From: Undaria pinnatifida | Lineage: Eukaryota; Sar; Phaeophyceae; Laminariales; Alariaceae | Reading direction: 5' to 3' | NCBI GenBank assembly: GCA_012845835.1 | Contig: JABAKD010000020.1 | Span: forward strand, 16,838,306 to 16,902,305 | DNA: 64,000 nucleotides | Part shown: piece by piece, positions 54,861 to 64,000 of the stretch | Position numbering within the stretch: position 1 is the stretch's first letter | Layout: each line of letters opens with the position of its first letter | The notes under the pieces: generated by a model | What the model was told of the DNA's origin: nothing | What the model saw: only the letters and a program-made list of their open reading frames with translations | Databases searched by the model: none | Translations under genes and position numbers: made by a program

Positions 54861-57800
54861 TCAACCGCTGGCATCGATGCTAATGCAGGAATCTCTCGAC
54901 TTCCCGTTCCCCGGCCTCAAAAGCGCCGCCACTCCATCCATGTCATTGTTCGCGGTACCCACCACCACCTCCGCCCGAGACAGCTGAACCAGGTCCGCCA
55001 GTGCATACACGATGCTCAAGTACGTCTAAGAGGTGTCAAGGCGGACGGTGTGCCCACAGGCCGTCGGGAGGGACGAAAGGGGATGGGCGGTTAAGTGGGG
55101 CTAACTTCGGTACCGGTGACAACCGGTTATAAACCGGCCTGGTGGGTAACATCGAACGTGAGGGATGTTTTATCTGTCCCCTACCCCCGGGGGAAAAAAC
55201 GACACATCGAAATTCAAGGGAAACCCTTCCAGGGCTACGCTTACAACCGCGTGTAGGCAATAGACGACATGAAATAAAAAAACGTACCATCGTGCCATCC
55301 GTATTCGCAACACGTAATCCCTCTACAGCCCGTATTACCCTCGTCTCGAGAATAAATCACTTGGAACTATTATGAAGAGTTGGATAATTATTGAGGTAGC
55401 TAAAGCGATAGCAAATGCCTTCGCACCTAATCACGGCAACCACGAGCAATCACAAACGCCTGGCCCAACAGCTGCCGGGCCAGCTGGCTACTATTAATAT
55501 CAGTAGCACTGCTGTCTGTTACCGTGTTCTCTACGAACCTGCCAGCAAACCGTTTCATGACCGTTTCAAAACTGGTTTAGCAACGTTCGAAAGCTCACCT
55601 GCTTCCTGTCCTTAGAGTCCTTCCACTTCGAAGCCCAGCCATTGACAACCCCGCGGCCGCTCTTGACGCCGGGAAAGTAGAGAGGGGCCAATCGCCGCAC
55701 CTGTTTGAATACCTCGGGGTCATCCGATATCACCCAAACCCCTCGGATGTTGTTCAGGTCCTCGTCGGCATCGGTCCAGATTCTCTCCGGCTCGTTCCAC
55801 GACTTCTCCGTGTCACTTCCCACGGAGGAGCTGAGGATGTCTTCTCGGGCGCTCAGCAAGTGATCTCGTGCGCGCGCGACGTAAGTCTTGAGGAAAAGAA
55901 AAAATAAACAAGAACAGGCAAGCGCAACACAGAGAAGAAAAATAGTTTTAGTTACAGGGATAAATGCACTCGACTGGCAAACAAACAAGCGCGACACGAC
56001 AAAAGTTCGAGTTTCAGGCTAAATATACATTCTTCGAAAGCACACAGATATACACGACTCTGTACCATGTAATACGATCCACATGTTTCATGAAAGGCAA
56101 CGGGATACACTTCAAATAGTTATTAGCTACCGCGAAGTTTTTGGGCGCTCACCTCTACGTCCACAGGGGGTCCCGCGAAAGGTGCTTCCATCTGTTCGAC
56201 GTGAAGCACAATGAACGGGCCTCGCCTAACCTCATCAGGACTGGACATTAACACGTCCCTCACATCGCCCTTCAGCCACGGCTGGACGTTGTTCCAAAGA
56301 AACAGACGCGAGAGCGCCTACCACAGAGGAGGCATTGTCGTCGGGGGGGAAAAGGCGAACGAACGGAAAGTAAAAAAAGGGCAAGCCGCTCGAGTGATTT
56401 CGACGGCATATCGTAAGCTTTTCAATCCTTTTACATACTAAAAAAAGCACTGCTACTCAAATTTCAAATAGTTTATTCTCAAAAACGTAAAAGGGTGCAG
56501 TTACAAGGTTGTTTCACACATTGCTCCAAAGAAACAGCCTGGAGAGCGGCTGCCACCGAGGAGGCGTCGTCGGAGGGGGTCGAAGGAACGAACGAACGAA
56601 CGGTACATACAGGGGAGCCCGCGCGGTATTGCGGAGCCCTTTTAATGCGAGGCCCAAGATTCGTGCGGCGAGAACCACCTGTCACCACCTCGTCCTGCGG
56701 AGTACTGCAATAGCCCGGGTTAGTTCAGGGTATTGGTATACCTGGCAAGGCAACGCACTACCGACGAAACACGACTGCGCATTCACACTAAATAATACGC
56801 AGTGGCAGTGCCGCTTACCACGACTGCACGTGTAGGCTAGTCTAATGGTACTACACCGGCTAGTTACGAGTTAGTTCTACATATACGACGTAGCACCCCA
56901 TACTACAGCGGGGTAGTTAAGCAGCTAGTTCACCTGTCGCGCCACAAACTCGTCGATGCCGAATCGCTGGAGCCACTCGTCCCCGTGGCTTTGCATCGAC
57001 AACCGAACGCTGTCGAACGTGAGCTCGGTTGCCGAGCGGACGTCGATGTCCAAAGCTCCGCGAGAACGCATGAATTCTCCCCAGTCCTAAACCATAAAAA
57101 TAGAGTAAAGGGGGCGTCTTAGACTTTGTGCTTAGTTACCTGTCTTGTGGTTTCCCTCGCTTTGATTTCTTTTCCAGGGGGGGGGGGGTTATACGTGATC
57201 GGCGTTGAACCTCGTGCCGCACATTTTCGGATGGCGAAAGTAGAAAATAGTTATTGTAGTAATGATACCGACTATGACGTACCTCGTATATGTGTACGAA
57301 TTAAAGGCAGTCCTCTGTATCCGACTCCCTCAGACTCTTGGTTCGATATTCGATTTCTGTATTTGGGGCCATAATATCTCATTCAATCGAAGCAAACGGC
57401 ATTATGCAGCTACCTGCTACTATCGTCTATCACACACTTGGGTAAACTACTATGCGGTTGTTTTTTACATGTGCATGCTCAAGACAATGATGCCACCCCG
57501 AACACGCCCGGCGATGAAGAGAGCAGCACCGTTTTGGTCGTGTTGGTACACACCATTACTATAAATAGGAACAGATCAACCGTCGTAAATGTCTGCCGCA
57601 CGTTCCCACAACCTACACAGCACACAGAAGCACCAAAACAAACCCGCTGTCATTCAACCTGGACGTGAAGTACATAGATTGTCTAGGCTACCGTCTACCG
57701 TCATGTGTCGAGGTGCATAGTTTAGGCAACACCTGCATGTATCCCCCTGTGCGCCCATTGCCCACACACCTCCTCATTCCGGTGGAAGCATACGTGCGGG

Positions 57801-57941
57801 ACGGGCGCCCAGATACACTCCGACCCCGACTGGACGGCGCCGCCGCTCTCCCTCTCACAGGCTATCCCGTCGAAGTGCCCCTCCCCGTCCACGATCACCA
57901 GATTTTCGCGCTGCCTCCCGGCAATAGCGTACACCCATGTG
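54861..57941 (-). CDS. FUT8/GT23-like glycosyltransferase, at least five exons
   Basis: Exons: 57941-57733, 57086-56934, 56317-56153, 55886-55599, 55025-54861 (TGA). The last four are all phase 0 at both ends, with GT-AG borders. Key blocks are NNVQPWLKGDV, GPFIVLHVEQMEAPF, VWVISDDPEVFKQVRRLAP and LVQLSRAEVVVGTANNDMDG, in the order found in alpha-1,6-fucosyltransferase-type enzymes (PQPWLE, GVHVRRTDK, ATDDPxxxxE, LSxADFxVxTxSS). Such enzymes move fucose from GDP-fucose to glycans in the Golgi. The HVRR donor-binding motif is HVEQ here and the TxSS end is TANND, so activity is doubtful. The exon at 57941 (VYAIAGRQRENLVIVDGEG) ends in phase 1, so a further exon between 57733 and 57086 is missing from this model. 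The 5' end and any membrane anchor were not found. Confidence 0.65.
56507..56605 (-). pseudogene. duplicated, broken copy of the 56153-56317 exon start
   Basis: On the minus strand GGCAG|CCGCTCTCCAGGCTG, followed by TTTCTTTGGAGCAA, matches the acceptor and first codons of the real exon (GGTAG|GCGCTCTCGCGTCTG, TTTCTTTGGAACAA). It would encode PLSRLFLWSNV before a TGA. The duplication also includes upstream intron (GAGGCGTCGTC / GAGGCATTGTC, AACGAACGG). The 3' part of the exon is not duplicated. It may be a decaying alternative exon in the intron upstream of the real one. Confidence 0.6.
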
Positions 57942-58029
57942 CTAAGGAGGTCTATACAAACAGTACCGTACATGCCGATATCCCACGGACGGCCAGAGAA
58001 GAAGGCGGGCAAGGGAGCACGACAACATA

Positions 58030-60300
58030 AGGCGGTGAGGGGGCAAGGGTGGAGGTGAGGTGACGTGAGGGAGGGGGAACTGTAAGGCCAATTTTTAAAC
58101 AGCCGGATCCGTGAATCGAAAAAGGCCTTTTCCGAATGGATTATTTTGGGACTGTATTCTTCTAGGCCTCTTTGTTAACATCAGACGAGTCGATTTCAGA
58201 GTTTTATGTTATTTCTGGAGGCGGTTTGTGTGAACGGAGTACTGCTGTATGGCAGTCAAAAGTCGATTGCAAGCTCTGTGCTTCGTGCGTTCTCCGTGAG
58301 CAACGCATGCTTCACGCGCGACGAGCCATCGTCCAACCGGGTTGGTGGCGTCGGACTTAGCCCAAAGCCGATAAAGCTACGTTCGTGGCGTTGCCGGCAG
58401 CCGAGAGTCGCGAAAGCTACAGCAAGCGTAGCTGTTGTTGGGAAAACGTCATCGATACCGCGCGCTGCTGCCATCAATCATTGCCCGATACACGACGCTG
58501 GTAGGCTGGACCAAGAAAGTGCCACGCTGACTTGCGGCGAGAAACAGTAGCAGTGATAGCAGCCAAGCCATCGACGGCGTCGTTGCAGGATACAGCTATT
58601 AATAGGTGGTACATGGTATGGATGTGTGGGCGTGCTTGTGTTTCTGCGGTGGGGTGAGCGATGCGATGGGTTCATAAACTTTTTCGACTGGGCAATTCGA
58701 CCGGAGCATCCAGTCGAATCGACGACTCTGTTGTCGACCGGATGTGCGAGTCGAATCGCTCAGTCGAAAAAGCTCTTTTTCGACGGTGTAAGAAGCCCGA
58801 TTTGGTCTCCAGTCGAAAATGGCCTTTTCCGACTGACGGATCCGACTGTGTAAGAATTGGCCAAAGTAATTATTGCCTACATCCACGTGTGAAGGACATC
58901 TTCAAAAACGTTACTGTGTGCCGGAAGGCCACACACGAACGAAGACAGGCGGAATAGCACACAACAAGTCCGTTGGGGGGGGGGGGGGGAGGGGTAAGGG
59001 GGTGCGCGGGGCTCGAGACCATATTTAATTCAAGTTCAAAAATTCGTCGGTGCCAAAACTGGTGACCCGTTCAAGTTGCCATGTGGCTGATCTGTGATAT
59101 TAATACATCGAAGTAGTGGTAGTGTCCCGTGGTCAGTAGAGCTTGGAACTTTGGGCCGTTCCCAACGAACACAAAAAAGGTCAGGAGTCGTGACAAACAA
59201 ACGTGAAATTTTTTCGAATCATGAAATTTGTCAGGAATCTGGACGTTCAATCGCTGTGATATCTTCGGAAAAATTGATGTCAAGATTCCCGGGAAAAAAA
59301 AACGTGGCTTGGTTTTTGACAACGTGACATTTCAGAATGTCAAAATGCTAGGAATGGTGACATTTTGCCAGGATTTGTTTATTTTTTGTGCATTCTTTAG
59401 AGGGACGACCATTTTTCAAGAAACTTCGACGAGAAAAATATGGATACACACTGCGTGCGACACGAAGGGAATTATTTCTTCGCTCATGTTTCTTCATTAG
59501 GTTAGAGTACAGGGTTACATTAAATACCAACAATAATAGTAATTCGGTTTACATGTCAACCATTTAATTGAATAAGTCAACACACGGAGGCACAGGGGCT
59601 GGAGGCATTAAAACCGCGTGTACTCTTAAAGAGTAGCCGGCGAGGAGCTGTGAGCTGTGAGTAAGAAGTTGGAGCGAGGGGTACAAATACGTATGCACCT
59701 TTGTTGCTTTGCCCACAAAACAAAGAATCCGGTACAACCTACAAACGTCAAACATTGTTGAAACCTAGGTTTTGTCAAAAGCAGCCCTGCGCAATTCCCT
59801 GAGGGTCATTCAGCGCTCTATGCTCTTTCATTGGCGCCGTGCTCCCCACTCAAGCCTAATAAAACGACACACCAAGCCCGTAGGAACCTCACCAAGTCGC
59901 GATTTAGTCTTAATATGTACTGGTAGTTGGTGTGGCCTGTCTTTCTAGAATAGGAGAAATCCGGTGCGCCCGGCCACGTAGGGTGTCGTTTGCGGCGTTG
60001 CTACGTATGTATGCCCCCAGCAACCGCGCCGCCAGTTTAGGCAACTTTCACGGTCACTGTCGCGGTGGTAAACGTTGATAAATCTTGCCTAAGACTCGCC
60101 ATGTGCTCATGTGTACAGGCAGGGACGGTATTCTACGGTGGGAGGCTTTTTATTTTACGTCACCAACGCCGCAATCGGCTGGAGACGTGCGCCTCGAAAG
60201 GCAAAAAAACGCGGACAAAAAGCACTGCGTTGTACCAGTGTGTGGTAGCGCTCGATCGCAGAAAAAATATATTTTAGAAAAAACTCTCGTATATAGGTAC
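58030..60300. other. no convincing gene; TTCGACTG repeats
   Basis: Short frames only. Around 58675-58850 TTCGACTG and CAGTCGAA motifs recur about ten times, allowing hairpins. A 5' exon of the glycosyltransferase could lie here but none was recognised. Confidence 0.4.
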
Positions 60301-60309
60301 TGGCACTGA

Positions 60310-60561
60310 TGTTATGGTATTGCCCTGGGAGCCTACGAGTAGCAAGGCGTAAGATTAACGATACGGAAATGGTATAAAAGGGTTTGAAGGCATGTGCGTA
60401 CAGCAAAAAGAGGATGGGGTGCATTTGCTTCTTGGGCTCCCAACGCGTTGAGCGTTTAGTTCTATCCGTGGCTTGTGGGTCTAATACAAGGGCTTATCTG
60501 ATACAAGTGAGTGACCAACGTGGAACCTGACCTGCAAGAGGTAGGCCTGTGTCTGAAGACA
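60310..60561 (-). repeat. LTR-like repeat family L2, copy C
   Basis: The reverse complement begins TGTCTTCAGACACAGGC, contains GTTCCACGTTGGTCACTCAC and ends CCATAACA. A coding-like tail (SPAVDAMYYKRLGAV) runs into it on the minus strand, as for copy B. Confidence 0.7.
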
Positions 60562-60871
60562 GCCCCTAACCTCTTATAATACATGGCGTCGACGGCAGGA
60601 CTGTTTCTCTTCGCAGTTTTCCCTCCGTTGGGTTTGCCTTGCTCCGATCTATGAGTAGAATACACAAACTCAACACTAGACCAGCTTTCGTTTTCGCCCC
60701 TCCCACCGATGAACCAACCCGGCACGGGCTCCCCACGCCCCTCTAAGACAAGTAGAGCGACCCAGGAGGAGCCCCTTGCCCAGGCCGGCTCAACGTGCGA
60801 GGGTGTCCGAGGCTACCCAAATAGCATCGATCAACCCAAAAGGCTTGACCACTGCCCGCTGCTCGCAGGGG

Positions 60872-61137
60872 GGGGTCTCTAAAACCAAGTGATCTAAAAA
60901 TGGAAAAAATGGAAAAAAACAAAACAAACTTGTTCTCTTCTAAATCGTCCTGCGATCACAGCGCTCCGGCTAGTTTTCCATTTTGATTAGTTTTGATGCG
61001 AGGCGTAGGGAGGTTCTTTAAGACCAAGTGATCTAAAAATCGAAAAAAAAGGGAAAAAAAACGCGTCATCTTCTAAATTGTCCTGCGATCACAGCGCTTC
61101 GGTTGGTTTCCATTCTGATCATTTTCGATGTCGGGTG
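60872..61137. repeat. tandem ~135-base repeat
   Basis: Two diverged units share ACCAAGTGATCTAAAAAT and CCTGCGATCACAGCGCT with purine runs between. They lie between L2 copies C and D, and would be internal sequence if those two were LTRs of one element. Confidence 0.75.
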
Positions 61138-61310
61138 TCGAAAAAAGACTGTCTGCGCGCCCTCGTCTCAGGTGATAAAAATTAAAAAAATAATAAAACA
61201 ACACGAATTATCACCGGGGTACGTTGTATACCACACCCCCTACGGTGTCATGTGTTATGGTATTGGCTCTGGGAGCCTGACAAAAGGCGGAAGATCTATA
61301 CTTGAAACAT

Positions 61311-61963
<653 letters not shown>

Positions 61964-62742
61964 CGAATTATTACCTTATCTTATAAACTTATAAATAGAT
62001 GAAGTAAAATTAAACTTTTATTTGAAGTAGAACAAAATTATAGGATCTATTTAATTTAATAATTAATATAACACATTAACATAATCAATAGGGGATACGG
62101 AGACGATAGAAAGGACAGGAAAAAGGGGATGTTGCATTTGCTCCAGACTTTGCAGTTGTTCAGCACTTCGTTCTCTCCGTGACTTGTGGGACTAATAATA
62201 CAAGACCTAATACAAGTGAGTGACCAACGTGGAACCTGCACAGTAGAAATACCTCCAAGAGGGTGGCCTGTGTCTGTAACAGCCCCTCGTCTTTTAATGC
62301 ATGCGCTGCTCATAGTCACTATGTCACCTCCAAGATACCACCTCTGGGTGACACCGTGATGTGAGCAGACGTGAGGAAGCACGGAGTATCTATCTATAGG
62401 TGCGCGAGCGTACCACAACATTATTGTTATTTATTTTTTTCACCTACGGGTGCGCAAGCGTAGCACTTTGTATGGAGACCGGCAACATGAAGGTGGAGGA
62501 GGTGCAAAGGCCTTGCAAACGCGTGGCCCATCGCAGTGGACAAAACTCTTCAGCGGCACCGGCGACTGTTGCTACCGGCACCGGTACTCAAGGCTCGATC
62601 ACGTGTTTTGAACGGCAAACCACACCGGTGCCTTCTTTCTCAGTGTCGCAGCCAAACTCCTTTGCAATCGCTGAAATCAAACCCTTTGTATCACACCTCT
62701 TGGAGTGTACCACCCTTCCAATGGCCATCGCAAGTGAGCATA

Positions 62743-62985
62743 ACGCCGCCCTGACTTCTTTTCCTTGTTGCGTTCACCCCCCAGTGCCATTGATTGATGC
62801 ACTTGATACCCTCGTACGAGCCCAATGCCGTTTTTTATTTCCTAGGGTCTGCTCGATTTTTTTTTTTCCTTTCCTTCCTTGCTTCCTCTTTTTGTCTTAT
62901 CTTATCTTTCTTTTCTTTTTTCCAACTAACTTGAGTCTGACGTGCGTATACGTAGTGGTAAGTACCACGTGTAATAGTTCCATCT
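62743..62985 (+). repeat. LINE 3' tail, copy 2
   Basis: It matches 4612-4985: CGCCCTGACTTCTT, CCAATGCCRT, CCTAGGGTCTGCT, a T/C tract and TGCGTATACGTAGTG. The upstream frame (from 62400) shows no reverse-transcriptase motifs, so this copy is severely truncated. Confidence 0.6.
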
Positions 62986-63039
62986 GTATGGGTGCAGGGG
63001 TCTGCTGTTTTGGATCCGCGCTTTAGTTATTGTTTTCCC

Positions 63040-63620
63040 TGGTAGCGTGGAAGATAGGCGTTCGAAGAGCTTTAGGATAAAGTGTGCACCGCCTGACGCC
63101 TGATGCAGAACGCCAGATCTCACTCGTCGGTCTTCATTCGATCAAAACAAGTGTGTGAGTGTGCCTTTGCACTGCATCAAGAGCAGAAGAGAGATCACTT
63201 CGGAACAGTAGCGATCGACGTCCACCGCATGTTCCATCGTGACTCGACAGCGCTGGACCTCCGCTGGCCGGCCGCATTTACAGGGAATACACAGGGACTT
63301 GCGTACGAACCCGGTAGACCCAAGTAGCCCACTCCAAAAGTTAACTCTAAACACTATGACAATTATTGTTTCGTGCATTGAATTCCACGGATGTCTGGTT
63401 TTGTCCCCCTCAATGCGGGTTATACAGCAGTTTCCGTGCGCAGAACAAGGTTGACGCCTTAGTCCTGTTGACCCTGGCATTAGCAGGGGAGTGACCGACC
63501 TGTATCCTTCACGAGGGTATACACACCCCGTTACATGCGCGATCGAAGTATCACACGCAGCTCGCAAAGCTGAGCTTTGGTCAAAAAACTTTTTGGTCGA
63601 TCTGACAGTCTGAAATGAAT
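63040..63620 (+). repeat. dispersed repeat R3, direct copy
   Basis: It matches the reverse complement of 48945-49560, from GAACGCCAGATCTCACTCGT through GAGTGACCGACCTGTATCC to GATCGAAGTATCACACGCAG. No coding content is recognised. Confidence 0.7.
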
Positions 63621-64000
63621 TTTTCATTTTGAAATATATACTTGTAAATGGTACTATTTTCTGGGTGGAAAGCGGTTTCGTCGTTTTGTTCAGGCGCGAG
63701 TAGTGCGACGTATATATGTGGTAATAAGTCATAAGTCAATTGATAATTTGATGAAGAAAGTCAAAAGCTCATAACGTAAGTTGAGAATTCAGGTTCGGAA
63801 TAGATCCAAGGAAGGTTAAGACACCTACATACGAGTACCCGGCGTTGGAGTTGACCTTCGCTCGTAGTTGTGGGTAGATCTTGGAGTAGAATATGGATCC
63901 ATCTGGGTAGCTGGAATAATCACGGGTTTTTGGTAGGTGGAAAGGTCGTCGTTGGGTACTGCGTGGATTCCAAGAAGAAGTTGAGAAGGATATGAAAGTC
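63621..64000. other. no gene recognised
   Basis: There is no long frame or repeat match in the last 380 bases. Confidence 0.4.

Noticed and set aside
58200-58550. LINE reverse-transcriptase remnant (LLYGSQKS)
   Set aside because: Only one short motif matches and the flanks lack any further similarity.
62400-63026. 208-codon frame as a host gene
   Set aside because: Its second half is the LINE 3' tail and a pyrimidine tract; the first half has no domain and no splice partners.

Overview
The window reads as eukaryotic nuclear DNA, most likely from a stramenopile alga and quite possibly a brown alga. Coding exons are GC-rich and separated by GT-AG introns of about 60 bases to 7 kb. Intergenic DNA is full of microsatellites, minisatellites and transposon debris. 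Two AT-rich islands carry broken pieces of a red-lineage plastid genome (dnaB-, rpoB- and ycf4-like). The taxon is inferred from these features and is not proven.

Layout. Positions 1-5255 are repeat-rich: a SINE-like tRNA-derived repeat, two very long AGT trinucleotide arrays, a retroelement leader with the start of a gag-like frame, and the 3' end of a LINE reverse-transcriptase frame. Positions 5385-6280 are a rearranged plastid insert. Positions 7547-27898 (+) hold the one large gene, a multi-exon protein with an N-terminal PDZ domain, two RGS-like helical regions and a C-terminal uDENN-cDENN-dDENN module, so probably a Rab guanine-nucleotide exchange factor with scaffold and G-protein-signalling modules. 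Its exon 1 is split from the rest by a 7.1-kb intron. Positions 28050-35500 have no convincing gene and contain several tandem repeats.

Positions 35517-36295 (-) encode a small two-exon hemerythrin-like protein with all expected His/Glu positions. Positions 42068-46105 are a nest of elements: a SINE-like repeat is split by a TIR element (42301-46014) full of short CAATAGG/CCTATTG hairpins, and that is itself split by a 1.4-kb LTR element. Positions 46247-47862 and 60310-62281 carry a second LTR-like family with small gag-like frames. One of its copies is interrupted by a second plastid insert containing ycf4 and rpoB pieces. Positions 54861-57941 (-) hold at least five exons of a FUT8/GT23-like glycosyltransferase with a degenerate donor-binding motif and a duplicated, stop-containing copy of one exon.

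The three host genes (vesicle-traffic/signalling, di-iron O2/metal protein, glycosyltransferase) show no sign of acting together; this is ordinary eukaryotic gene order among mobile DNA. No operons, CRISPR arrays, rRNA genes or convincing tRNA genes are present. All exon joins were inferred by eye from reading phase and splice consensus.
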